A stretch of DNA of 64,000 nt from a bacterium (GTDB taxonomy: Bacteria > Zhuqueibacterota > QNDG01 > JAFGCO01): assembly GCA_016930535.1 (NCBI GenBank), contig JAFGGN010000006.1, positions 29,696-93,695 on the forward strand, in the 5' to 3' direction. A model generated the notes under the pieces. It searched no databases. It had not been told where the DNA came from and saw only the letters and a program-made list of their open reading frames with translations. Made by a program: the position numbers and the translations under genes. Each line of letters opens with the position of its first letter. Position 1 is the first letter of the stretch. Of this stretch, positions 29,281 to 38,333 are shown piece after piece.

Positions 29281-29356
29281 ACTCCGTCCTTTATCTCCGT
29301 TTCTCCAGTTCACCGTTTCTCCGGCCGACCCAACGACGCAAAAGATCCAACGACCC
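29281..29356 (-). repeat. Mosaic intergenic repeat copy
   Basis: Minus strand reads catcgggtcgttggatc..gtcgttgggtcggccggagaaacggtgaactggagaaacggagataaagg, just downstream of rdgB. Confidence 0.65.
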
Positions 29357-29365
29357 GATGGAACG

Positions 29366-29959
29366 TCAATATCCCATCCGTTTAAGCATTTCCCCCATCC
29401 TCCTGAACGCCTCGCCCCTGTGGCTCAGCGTACTCTTCGCTTCCACGGACAGCTCGGCCAGAGTTTTTCCGAGCCGGGGGATAAAGAACAGGGGATCATA
29501 GCCGAATCCCTGGTTGCCCCGGAGTTCTTCCAGGATCACGCCTTCGCAAACGCCCTCCACGTATTCCTCGTGCGTTTTATCCACGTAGCAGGCCACGCAT
29601 CGGAAACGGGCCGTGCGCCGGGATTCGGGCACGCCCTGCATGAGGCTCAGCAGTTTGGCGTTGTTATCCGCATACGTGACATGCTCCCCGGCAAAGCGGC
29701 TGGAATGCACGCCCGGCGCGCCGTCCAGGGCATCCACCTCCAGTCCGGAGTCGTCTGCCACGGATGGAAGACCCGTGGCCAGAAAGGCGGACCTCGCCTT
29801 TTTCAACGCGTTTTCACGAAGCGTCTGACCGTCTTCGACCACATCAGGCGCCTGCGGAAAATTGCCGATTCCCGCAAGCTCTGAATGGTCCAGCTTCATG
29901 ATGCTCTGAATTTCAATGATTTTATCGGAATTTCGGGTGGCCAGAATGAGTTTTTTCAT
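29366..29959 (-). CDS. rdgB: RdgB/HAM1 non-canonical purine NTP pyrophosphatase
   Basis: MKKLILATRNSDKIIEIQ; SVADDSGLEVDALDGAPGVHSSRFAG; GNQGFGYDPLFFIP; LSHRGEAF. Start chosen at 29959 (ORF track 29986). Confidence 0.95.
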   Translation of the reverse strand: MKKLILATRNSDKIIEIQSIMKLDHSELAGIGNFPQAPDVVEDGQTLRENALKKARSAFLATGLPSVADDSGLEVDALDGAPGVHSSRFAGEHVTYADNNAKLLSLMQGVPESRRTARFRCVACYVDKTHEEYVEGVCEGVILEELRGNQGFGYDPLFFIPRLGKTLAELSVEAKSTLSHRGEAFRRMGEMLKRMGY

Positions 29960-29987
29960 TTCGGGGGCCCAATAACCGGATTTCAAC

Positions 29988-30185
29988 CTAACCTTTTAAA
30001 TCATTTTCATTGCATTTGCAAACGCCGACAAAACGCTGATTGAACCGCCAGGCGTCGCCTTTGCCGGATTTTTCGGAAGAAACGAACAGAACCGGCTGTA
30101 TGGATTCGCCGCATTCCTTGCAGTGTCTCGAATAATCCTGTGACGCTTTGGCCAGTTTATCCGCAAATGATTTGCCTTTTCCCAT
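29988..30185 (-). CDS. Small Cys-containing protein (zinc-ribbon-like)
   Basis: HCKECGESIQPVLFV...GVCKCNE; well-placed 65-aa ORF between conserved genes. Confidence 0.6.
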   Translation of the reverse strand: MGKGKSFADKLAKASQDYSRHCKECGESIQPVLFVSSEKSGKGDAWRFNQRFVGVCKCNENDLKG

Positions 30186-30210
30186 GTGTAAAATAACCTC
30201 CAGATAGTGA

Positions 30211-31428
30211 CTATGTCAATTGATTCAATTGTTCCTTTAAACGCAGACGCTCGAGCGTCAGTTCGAAAACCGGGATCATGGTCAGGAGACCGTTTTTCTC
30301 CCGTTCCTGATACTGACCCTCGCGCCGGCTTTCCAGCGTGACACAGCCCCAGGCGCCCGTTTTGCCCAGGGGCACGCCGAGAAATGCGTGCATGCCGTGC
30401 TTTGTATCTTCGCTCTCGTAGTATCTCGGGCGGACAAAATTTCCGTCCTGTATATCCTCGACCAGCATGGGGATGTTCCGTTTCATCACCAGGCCGGTCA
30501 GTCCCTCATCGAGTGAAAACCGGGTTCCCCTGTCCGTTTGGTCGATCTGGCCGAATACCTGCCTGATCTCACCTTCTTCCTTAACACGGTAGCAGAGCAC
30601 GCACCGGTCGAACAGAAACAGTTTCTGCAGGGCCTGCAGAAAAACGTTGAAAGCATCTTCTTCCTGTTCCACGGGACGCAGGGCCTGTTCCAGCTCCACC
30701 AGCGCCTGGAGCATCTTTTCCTGAATCTCCCGTCTCCATGCCCGGTGATACACGGTCATGACCTGACAAAGCACCTGAGCGCTTCTGGCAAGCAGGGCTG
30801 TGTCTTCATCGCTGAAATGGTCCTCGGCTTCACTGCCCGCGGCAAGAACACCGGTCACCTTGTTTTCCACCAGGAGCGGAACACCGGAAAAACTTCTGAT
30901 TTCCAGATCGTCCAGTCCGCTCAGGAAAGAACCGATCGGCAGGTTGTCTTCCTTCAACGGTTCTTTTTTCTGGACCACATAATCGATCAGGCTTCCCTCA
31001 TGGGCCAGCACTTTCGTATAGTCGGCTCCCGTATCGGTCTCGGCGGCTGTCAGCTCGAGCACATCGCCCTTTCTTAAGTACAATCCGACTGCGGACGCAG
31101 CGGTTGCATCCCTGACAATGGCCACAAAATTGCGGTAAAACCACTGAAACGCATCCCCGAATCCCTTCCAGACCACGCCGTCCGGTGCATCGGAAGGATC
31201 CATATCCTCTTCCGGTTCCTCTGCGGAACGGCTCCGTTTTCCAGGCATGCTGAACATGGCCGGCTTCAGCCAGAACACATACAGCAGAAAAAAAACGGCG
31301 ACAAACAGCCCGGTCTTCAGTCCGAATCCCGCCCATGTCCTCACCGATAAGGGCAGGAAAAAACCGGCCAGTACCAGAATCAAAACCAGCACAAGCAACC
31401 AGAGTGCCTGGTCTTTTTGACGGGGCAT
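30211..31428 (-). CDS. Membrane-anchored protein with two GAF-like domains
   Basis: Two N-terminal TM segments, then SLIDYVVQKKEPLKEDNLP..SFSGVPLLVENKVTGVLAAG and LDEGLTGLVMKRNIPMLVEDIQDGNFVRP..FLGVPLGKTGAWGCVTLES. Confidence 0.8.
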   Translation of the reverse strand: MPRQKDQALWLLVLVLILVLAGFFLPLSVRTWAGFGLKTGLFVAVFFLLYVFWLKPAMFSMPGKRSRSAEEPEEDMDPSDAPDGVVWKGFGDAFQWFYRNFVAIVRDATAASAVGLYLRKGDVLELTAAETDTGADYTKVLAHEGSLIDYVVQKKEPLKEDNLPIGSFLSGLDDLEIRSFSGVPLLVENKVTGVLAAGSEAEDHFSDEDTALLARSAQVLCQVMTVYHRAWRREIQEKMLQALVELEQALRPVEQEEDAFNVFLQALQKLFLFDRCVLCYRVKEEGEIRQVFGQIDQTDRGTRFSLDEGLTGLVMKRNIPMLVEDIQDGNFVRPRYYESEDTKHGMHAFLGVPLGKTGAWGCVTLESRREGQYQEREKNGLLTMIPVFELTLERLRLKEQLNQLT

Positions 31429-31499
31429 TCGCAAAACGGCTGCGCTCCTTTCGCATGCCAAGACTGGTCATAATTTAATAAAATTCAAGAGAATGTCAA

Positions 31500-31528
31500 T
31501 AAAAAAAAGAAAGCCGCACTATGGCGGC
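31500..31528 (-). terminator. Candidate terminator downstream of the HtrA-like gene
   Basis: Minus strand GCCGC-CATAGT-GCGGC followed by TTTCTTTTTTTT. Confidence 0.55.
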
Positions 31529-31566
31529 ACTTTTACGGACAGTGATGAAGTAAATGAGAGAACCGG

Positions 31567-32541
31567 TTATTTATGAATGGGCACCTTACCGATCCTGACC
31601 ACGCAGGGCACGGCGACGCTGTTCTTCAAAATTTCAAATGTCACCTGATTCTGCGGAGCGATCCCGCTCACCTTTTCAGCCAGCTGTTCCGTGTTCCGTA
31701 TGGGTTCACCATTGAGGGTCACCAGTGTGTCCCCGGGACTGATCGAAGCCCGGTCCGCAGGACCGTCCGGAATCACGCTGACAACACGGACACCGGACCC
31801 GGCCGCGGGCATGTCGGCCACATACAGCCCCATCCAGCCGATATCCTTGTTGACAAAACTGAAAAACCGGTCCAGGACAGCCTGAATGGTTTCCATTGGG
31901 ATTCCCACACCCACAAAACCGTCATGGCCGGACCATTGTTTCCGTCCGGCCAGCATGCCGACGACACGTCCTTCGCAGTCGAACAGCGGCCCGCCGCTGT
32001 TGCCGGCCGGCACCGATCCATCGATAAGAAAAATGTCGTTAGGCTGAAAATCGATCATGTGACCCATGGTCACGGAAGGAAAAACACCCAGCGAGTTCCC
32101 CAAAAGGATCACGCAGTCTCCCGGTTCGAGACGCCGGGCGCTTCCGGCTTTCGCGGCCGGATGTTTTTTGATACGCGTTTTGAGCAGGGCGATCTGGGAT
32201 ATCGGATCGCAGTCCAGAACCCATGCCGGTTCCGTGCGGCCGTTGAAAAAGGTCACCTCGATGCTGTCCCCGCCCTGAATCACGCTCTGCCTTGTGACAA
32301 TCAGTCCCTCGGGATTGTAGATCCACCCGGATCCCACCCGGTTCCAGACATCGTCTCCCTGTATCGTGAATGTCCGGATGCTGACGGCCGTTGTCTTGGC
32401 CAGCCGCAGCCGTTCGGCCATCATACAGGCTTCGACATCCTGGTGTTTTCGCACTTTTTGCGACAAAAGAAACGGATTCAGCGAAAACATCAGAATGAGA
32501 CAGGGCACGATCCGTTTGATATAAAAACCGGCCTTGTTCAT
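31567..32541 (-). CDS. HtrA/DegP-like S1C protein with C-terminal PDZ; catalytic triad apparently degenerate
   Basis: VGSGWIYNPEGLIVTRQSVIQGG, DPISQIALLK, DGSVPAGNSGGPLFD, PDZ RVVSVIPDGPADRASISPGDTLVTLNGEPI. Confidence 0.88.
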   Translation of the reverse strand: MNKAGFYIKRIVPCLILMFSLNPFLLSQKVRKHQDVEACMMAERLRLAKTTAVSIRTFTIQGDDVWNRVGSGWIYNPEGLIVTRQSVIQGGDSIEVTFFNGRTEPAWVLDCDPISQIALLKTRIKKHPAAKAGSARRLEPGDCVILLGNSLGVFPSVTMGHMIDFQPNDIFLIDGSVPAGNSGGPLFDCEGRVVGMLAGRKQWSGHDGFVGVGIPMETIQAVLDRFFSFVNKDIGWMGLYVADMPAAGSGVRVVSVIPDGPADRASISPGDTLVTLNGEPIRNTEQLAEKVSGIAPQNQVTFEILKNSVAVPCVVRIGKVPIHK

Positions 32542-32542
32542 T

Positions 32543-33097
32543 CTAAAACCGCACAGGTTGAATCATGTCCTGAATGGCGTTGTCCGTATCCGTGTGCGCC
32601 AGCAGGGAATCGATACGGGAATGGGCCGTCCGCCGCCAGACCGGCACATCGGACTGACCGGCTTCGACATCATCGATCACATACTGTACGGTATGCGCAT
32701 CCCGCTCTGCGGCGGAAACATCCGTCTGAGCTGTCAGATCCCGCGAATTCATCCGGACCGGCTCCCTTCCGAACCACAGGACCGCGACGACGGCCACGGC
32801 ACCGAACGCGATAACTGCCGGCATCCAGCGCCGGGGACGGGACGAAGAAAAATCGAGCCTTTTTTTATGGGCCGCTTCTCTTCTCAGCCGTTCCCGCAGA
32901 ACCACCTGAAACGAATCCGCGGCCTGCACGGGCCTGATATGCTTCAGACCGGTTTTTAAAGCTTTCAGATTCGCGTAGAATTTGGCGCAAAGGGGGCATT
33001 CTTCAAGATGCTGCCGGACATTTTTTTTCGTCTCTTCGTCCAGCTCCTGATCCAGATACTCGAAAATTTTGTCCTTGAACCATTCGCAATGGGCCAT
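32543..33097 (-). CDS. Zinc-finger (zf-HC2) anti-sigma factor, single TM
   Basis: CEWFKDKIFEYLDQELDEETKKNVRQHLEECPLCAKFY (HxxxCxxC) and TM WMPAVIAFGAVAVVAVLWF. Confidence 0.88.
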   Translation of the reverse strand: MAHCEWFKDKIFEYLDQELDEETKKNVRQHLEECPLCAKFYANLKALKTGLKHIRPVQAADSFQVVLRERLRREAAHKKRLDFSSSRPRRWMPAVIAFGAVAVVAVLWFGREPVRMNSRDLTAQTDVSAAERDAHTVQYVIDDVEAGQSDVPVWRRTAHSRIDSLLAHTDTDNAIQDMIQPVRF

Positions 33098-33256
33098 AGG
33101 CGATCCTTATTTTATCTTGAAACAAACCATCAAACTGATGGCCGGAATGATCAATATCTTCTTCTGTTCACAGCCCGGCTCAATCCGGACCCTCTGTCCT
33201 GTAAATCTGCCGCCTCTATCTATACTGTCATACCGTAAAAGAAGATCCCGAAATTT

Positions 33257-33883
33257 TCAATTGATATAATCCAGAAGATGTTTGAGTTTCTTCTGGAGCC
33301 GCAGCCTGCCGCGGTTCACCCTGGATTTCACCGTACCGATGGGTATGCCAAGAATCTGGCTTATTTCTTCATACGAAAATTCCTGAACATCTCTCAGCAG
33401 TACAACCTCCTTGAATTTCATGGGCAGCGCATCGATCTCTTTCCGGATTATTTTTTCCTGCATATCGCTGTCCACGATGCCCTCGGGAGTCTGTTCAGTA
33501 TCCGCAGGCTCGAAATCCTTGTCATCGAATCCCATCTGGCTGAGCGAAAGAAGGCGGCGCCGTCTGCGTCTGCGCAATTCTGTTTTTGCGAGATTGCTGG
33601 CAATGGTATAAATCCATGTCGAAAACTTGGCGATGTTCCGGTAAAGATGCTTGTTCCTGTACACGCGGAGAAACGTCTCCTGAACCACATCTTCGGCATC
33701 GATCCTGTCGTTTAAAAAATGATATACAAAATTGACCAGAGGATCCTTATACCGGTGTACAATCAAATCGAAAGCCGCCATGTCTCCATTCTGAAACCGG
33801 GCGATCAATTGTTCATCCGTGATGTTTTTCTGGCTCTTTGTATCTACCACATTATACCTCGAAAAGTTCCCTGAATCCCGCAT
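33257..33883 (-). CDS. ECF RNA polymerase sigma factor
   Basis: DEQLIARFQNGDMAAFDLIVHRYKDPLVNFVYHFLNDRIDAEDVVQETFLRVYRN; FKEVVLLRDVQEFSYEEISQILGIPIGTVKSRVNRGR. Confidence 0.95.
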   Translation of the reverse strand: MRDSGNFSRYNVVDTKSQKNITDEQLIARFQNGDMAAFDLIVHRYKDPLVNFVYHFLNDRIDAEDVVQETFLRVYRNKHLYRNIAKFSTWIYTIASNLAKTELRRRRRRRLLSLSQMGFDDKDFEPADTEQTPEGIVDSDMQEKIIRKEIDALPMKFKEVVLLRDVQEFSYEEISQILGIPIGTVKSRVNRGRLRLQKKLKHLLDYIN

Positions 33884-33889
33884 CCGGAT

Positions 33890-34912
33890 TTATTTGAAAT
33901 AACGGGTTCCCCGGCTCTGTGTCAGCTCGTAAACGAGTAAAGTCAATGTCATCAGCGGATCCAGCCTGCCCGTTTTTACGGCCAGATCGGCCAGGTACAA
34001 CGACTGAACGGCCTGCCGTATTTCCTCGACCGTGAACAGTCCGGACTGTTCCGCAAACAGCCGGGCAAAATAGGGCCGAAGACCGGCCTGCCGGGCGGCC
34101 TGATCCTGAGGAACCCGTTTTTCAGCAAGCAGTTTCAGACGCATCAGAATCAGCATTCTCCGGGACAGATCCATAATGATGCCGACGGCGGACTGCTTTG
34201 AATCCATCAGATGAACCAGAATGCGAATGGATTCCCGGGTGTCCCTTCTCGCCACAGCGTCCGTGAACTCCCAGGTATTGTATTCGCGGGACAATCCGAC
34301 GACCATGAGCACGTCTTCACGGCCGAGCCGTTTCTTGCCCCACGCAAAAGTCAGGAGTTTCTCGATTTCATGGGCCAGGTTCCAGAGGGAGCACCCCACC
34401 TGCTGAACCATCATCCGGGCGGCATCCTGGCTTATTTCCGCCTCATATTTCCGGGCCTGCTGAATCACCCATTCCACGGCCTGATTTTCATACAGCGTTT
34501 TCGACTCGACCCACAGGCTGTTCGCCGCCAGCTCTCCCCAGAATTTCTGGCGCCTGTCCGCCTTGTCGGCCACCAGAACAAGGCAGCTGGATTCCAGCGG
34601 CGACCGGACATAGTCCAGCAATTTGTTCCGGTCCGAAGGTGTAAATTTCTGTAAGGATTTGACAAGAACCGCACGCCTGTCCGACATCATGGGAAATGAC
34701 CGGGCAACCGCGATCACCTGATCCATCTCCGCTTCCTCTCCCTGAAAGGAATCAAAATTGAAATCACGCGTGGCAGGATCAAGAACTTTCTGGAGAATGA
34801 GACGGACGATCTTGTCGACAGGATACGGTTCATCCCCGTAAAAAAAGTAGACCGGTGCAATTTTCCCTGCATTAACCTGATTGAGAAGGGAGCGAAAATC
34901 TTCTGCCATCAC
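33890..34912 (-). CDS. holA: DNA polymerase III subunit delta
   Basis: APVYFFYGDEPYPVDKIVRLIL..FNFDSFQGEEAEMDQVIAVARSFPMMSDRRAVLVKSLQKF; C-terminal DLAVKTGRLDPLMTLTLLVYEL. Confidence 0.9.
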   Translation of the reverse strand: MMAEDFRSLLNQVNAGKIAPVYFFYGDEPYPVDKIVRLILQKVLDPATRDFNFDSFQGEEAEMDQVIAVARSFPMMSDRRAVLVKSLQKFTPSDRNKLLDYVRSPLESSCLVLVADKADRRQKFWGELAANSLWVESKTLYENQAVEWVIQQARKYEAEISQDAARMMVQQVGCSLWNLAHEIEKLLTFAWGKKRLGREDVLMVVGLSREYNTWEFTDAVARRDTRESIRILVHLMDSKQSAVGIIMDLSRRMLILMRLKLLAEKRVPQDQAARQAGLRPYFARLFAEQSGLFTVEEIRQAVQSLYLADLAVKTGRLDPLMTLTLLVYELTQSRGTRYFK

Positions 34913-34999
34913 ATGTCCGATCTGAAAATTGCGTGGACCATCATGAACACGGAAACACCATTAAATATAATCAACCGGTCCGCCCCATACAATCACTTT

Positions 35000-35803
35000 C
35001 TAAAAAAGGATCCAGGCGAGAACGGACAGAAAAATCGTGTACCCTGCAAATATCCAGAGACGGCCCCTGCGCACGATCCATGTAAGCAGGGACAGGCAGA
35101 CATAGCTGAATACTGCTGCCGCGGCAAACGCAAGCAGCCAGCTTTTCCACTGTGCCGATGCCGCCTGCAAACCCGGAAGATCCAGCAGCTGAAATAAAAG
35201 CGCACCCAGAACCGCAGGAATAAACAGAATGAAACTGTAATAGGCGGCTTCCTGTTTCCGGACACCGAGCATCAGCATTACGGCGATCGTGGATCCGGAA
35301 CGCGATATGCCCGGCAGCATGGCCATCGCCTGTACCAGGCCAATAATCAGGGCAAAGGCCCAGGCCTGCTCAGAAATCCCCTTCTCCTTTCCGGAGCCGA
35401 TCCAGCGTGTCAGAATCAGGACGGCCGATGTGATCAGATAGGTGTACGGCAGCACCGCAGGGGTTTCGAAACTCGTTTCGATGGACTCCTGGAACAGCAC
35501 ATAACACGCAAATGTGACCGCCGTTGAAATCAGGGCATACACGAGAAAACGGGTCTGGTTTTTGGGCTCTTCCCGGCGCCTGATTTCCGCCATACTACCG
35601 GTGAGCGTGGACCGTATCCGGGAAAAATAGAAAATGAGAACGGCTGCAAGGCTGCCTGTATGAACCAGCACATCGTAGATCATGGGCATCTCTTCCAGAT
35701 GCAGAAGCCCTTTCATGAACAGCAGATGGCCGGATGATGAAACGGGAAGAAATTCGGTCAGCGCCTGAATCAACGCAAAGAGCAGGGTGTGATACCAGAT
35801 CAT
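35000..35803 (-). CDS. uppP: Undecaprenyl-diphosphatase
   Basis: ALIQALTEFLPVSSSGHLLF and GLVQAMAMLPGISRSGSTIAVMLMLG. Confidence 0.96.
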   Translation of the reverse strand: MIWYHTLLFALIQALTEFLPVSSSGHLLFMKGLLHLEEMPMIYDVLVHTGSLAAVLIFYFSRIRSTLTGSMAEIRRREEPKNQTRFLVYALISTAVTFACYVLFQESIETSFETPAVLPYTYLITSAVLILTRWIGSGKEKGISEQAWAFALIIGLVQAMAMLPGISRSGSTIAVMLMLGVRKQEAAYYSFILFIPAVLGALLFQLLDLPGLQAASAQWKSWLLAFAAAAVFSYVCLSLLTWIVRRGRLWIFAGYTIFLSVLAWILF

Positions 35804-35932
35804 GATCGGGTCACTTTCAAAAAGTTGTCCGGTACAAACAACAAGGTTTCACAACCATCTCTGGCGTGAAACCCGATTCCTGTATTGAAAATTAACGGCA
35901 GACAGCCACGAACGACGGTTCAGCGAAACCGT

Positions 35933-36184
35933 TTAAACAGCGACAATATTGACATATTTTCTGTTTTTGCGTTCCTCGAACTGCACCTGTCCGCTGACTT
36001 TGGCAAACAGCGTATAATCGTTGCCCATGCCTACGTTCATACCGGGATGAAACCTGGTGCCCCGCTGCCTTACGATGATGCTGCCGGCGCTTACCACCTG
36101 TCCGCCGTACCGTTTCACACCCAGATGCTGGGCATTGCTGTCGCGTCCGTTCTTGCTGCTGCCCACGCCTTTTTTATGTGCCAT
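35933..36184 (-). CDS. rpmA: 50S ribosomal protein L27
   Basis: [48 protein letters not shown]. Confidence 0.98.
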   Translation of the reverse strand: MAHKKGVGSSKNGRDSNAQHLGVKRYGGQVVSAGSIIVRQRGTRFHPGMNVGMGNDYTLFAKVSGQVQFEERKNRKYVNIVAV

Positions 36185-36186
36185 AA

Positions 36187-36717
36187 TTAAGCCTCTTTCT
36201 TCTTTGACGGTTTAGCAGGCGCCTTTTTCGCTTCGGTTTTCGGAGCGGCCGCCTTTTTGGCCGCGGCTTTCTTTTTCTCCGGCGAAGCGGTCTTTTTCAC
36301 GGGTACCGCCTTGGTCTCAGCCGCTTTCGGCTTGGCTTCCGCCCCGGGTCTCGGAGCAGCTGCCTTCGGTTCTTCCTTTTTCTCAGCCGGCTTGTCGGCC
36401 GCTTTGCCCATACTGATATTTTCGATTTTCAATTGGGTATATTGCTGACGGTGGCCCCTGAGCACCCTGTAAGTTTTGCGGCGTTTCTTTTTAAACACAA
36501 GCACCTTGCCGTCTTTACCATGGTCCACGACAGTTGCCTTGACAACAGCGTTTTTCACAACAGGGTTTCCGATATTGACGCTTTTGTCATCCACAATCAG
36601 TAAAACCCGGTCCAGATCCACGGACTTTCCGGGTTCGATATTCATCTTCGGTACAGACACGACAGCTGATTTTGTCACCTTGAACTGCGCGCCGCCGACT
36701 TCAACGATGGCATACAT
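36187..36717 (-). CDS. rplU: 50S ribosomal protein L21 with long Lys/Ala/Pro-rich C-terminal extension
   Basis: [60 protein letters not shown], then a tail of about 70 aa rich in K/A/P/E. Confidence 0.97.
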   Translation of the reverse strand: MYAIVEVGGAQFKVTKSAVVSVPKMNIEPGKSVDLDRVLLIVDDKSVNIGNPVVKNAVVKATVVDHGKDGKVLVFKKKRRKTYRVLRGHRQQYTQLKIENISMGKAADKPAEKKEEPKAAAPRPGAEAKPKAAETKAVPVKKTASPEKKKAAAKKAAAPKTEAKKAPAKPSKKKEA

Positions 36718-36805
36718 AGGGTATTGTTACCTCCTTCATCATAAAATCACAACAAAAGCTTTCTAATATAAGAAAATGGATACTTTATGTCAAGATCAAA
36801 ACGAT

Positions 36806-38332
36806 TTATTCGTGTCTTTTTTCGGGTGTTTTGACTTTGAAATCCTCATCCCGTATATCCGGATCGATCTCAATTTTAATTGTGACAAAATATTTCAGCA
36901 TCAGGCGGCGAACCCGGCTGCGCAGACCTCCCTTTAAATAACCGGCCAGTTCCGGTGTCACCTGAAGTATCAGCCTTCTCTTTCTGGTCTGCCGCTTGTA
37001 ATTCTGAATGGCCCTTTCGATCTGCGTGATAATCGTACTCTTGGCCGGAACACGGCCCAGTCCGGAACAGCGCGGACAGGCCTCGCTGTACTGATAGAGC
37101 AGGCTCGGACGTACCCGTTCACGCGTCAGGCTGACGAGTCCGAAATCATTCATGGGCAGGATATCGAAAGCCGCCCTGTCCTTTCTCAGCTCGTTTTTCA
37201 GCGTATTGACCACTTTCTTACGGTTTTTATCTTCCGACAGGTCGATGAAGTCGATCACGATGATCCCGCCGATATCGCGCAATCTCAACTGACGCGCAAT
37301 GGCCCTGGCCGCGATCAGATCCGTTTCAAGCGCGTTGATTTCATGATTTTTATGCCCGGTCAGCCGGCCGCTGTTGACATCCACCACAACCATGGCTTCC
37401 ACCTGATCGAAAATAATGTGGGTGCCCCCTTTCATCCAGATTTTCCGCGACAGGCTCTTCTCGATCTCCTCTTCGATCTTGTACACATCGAAAACGGGAC
37501 GCTTGTCCTTGTGCAGTTCGACCTTGGGCAGAAGACCGGGAGCAACGTCCTTCAGATAACGTCGGGTTTCCGCGAAGAGTTTACGCGAATCGATCACGAG
37601 CCGGTCGATATCCGGAGAAAAGAGGTCCCGGATAATGCTCGATGTCAGGCCGACATCCTTATAGATCAGGCGTCCCGCTTTTTCCGAAGCCGATTTTTCC
37701 TCGATCTTTTTCCAGACACGCATTAAATTATCCAGATCGGCCTTCAGCTCGTTGGCCGTATGCTCCAGGGCCACGGTCCGGATGATGAGACCGAATCCTT
37801 CCGGTTTCATGCTGGCCGCCAGTCTGCGCAGCCGGTTTCTTTCATGCGCATCTCCGATTTTGCGGGAGACGCCGATGGAATTGTTGTTCGGTACCAGGAC
37901 GAGAAAACGCCCCGGCAGGGAGATGTCCGTGGTCAGCCGCGCGCCCTTGCTCTGAATCGGCTCCTTCGTCACCTGAACCAGTATCTCCTGGCCCTGTTTG
38001 ACCGGAGCGGTTTTTCTGCGCACCGATTTTCTTCGCCTTCGGCGCGGGCGGGCCGATTCTTCTTCAAGCGACACGGTTTCGGCAAGACCGCTGAATTCCA
38101 CGATCTGCGCACCGATATCGGCAAACGGCAGAAAACCGTTCAGTTCCATCCCGATATTGACGAAAGCAGCACGTATGGCATCCACCACATTCTCTACCTT
38201 GCCCTTGTAAATGTCGCCCACCATGCGTTCGTTTTCCGGCCTTTCGACATAAAGCTCGACAAGTTCATTGTCTTCCAGGATGGCGATACGCGTTTCACTC
38301 GATGAGTCGTTAATGATAATTTCTTTTTTCAT
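36806..38332 (-). CDS. rng: Ribonuclease E/G family
   Basis: KKEIIINDSSSETRIAILEDNELVELYVER..GDIYKGKVENV; MKGGTHIIFDQVEAMVVVDVNSGR; DIGGIIVIDFIDLSEDKNRKKV; CPRCSGLGRV. Confidence 0.95.
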   Translation of the reverse strand: MKKEIIINDSSSETRIAILEDNELVELYVERPENERMVGDIYKGKVENVVDAIRAAFVNIGMELNGFLPFADIGAQIVEFSGLAETVSLEEESARPRRRRRKSVRRKTAPVKQGQEILVQVTKEPIQSKGARLTTDISLPGRFLVLVPNNNSIGVSRKIGDAHERNRLRRLAASMKPEGFGLIIRTVALEHTANELKADLDNLMRVWKKIEEKSASEKAGRLIYKDVGLTSSIIRDLFSPDIDRLVIDSRKLFAETRRYLKDVAPGLLPKVELHKDKRPVFDVYKIEEEIEKSLSRKIWMKGGTHIIFDQVEAMVVVDVNSGRLTGHKNHEINALETDLIAARAIARQLRLRDIGGIIVIDFIDLSEDKNRKKVVNTLKNELRKDRAAFDILPMNDFGLVSLTRERVRPSLLYQYSEACPRCSGLGRVPAKSTIITQIERAIQNYKRQTRKRRLILQVTPELAGYLKGGLRSRVRRLMLKYFVTIKIEIDPDIRDEDFKVKTPEKRHE

Positions 38333-38333
38333 A

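Noticed and set aside
31573-32814. 413-aa plus-strand ORF opposite the HtrA-like and anti-sigma genes
   Set aside because: Antisense shadow of two well-supported genes; low-complexity His/Pro/Arg-rich translation with no domain pattern.
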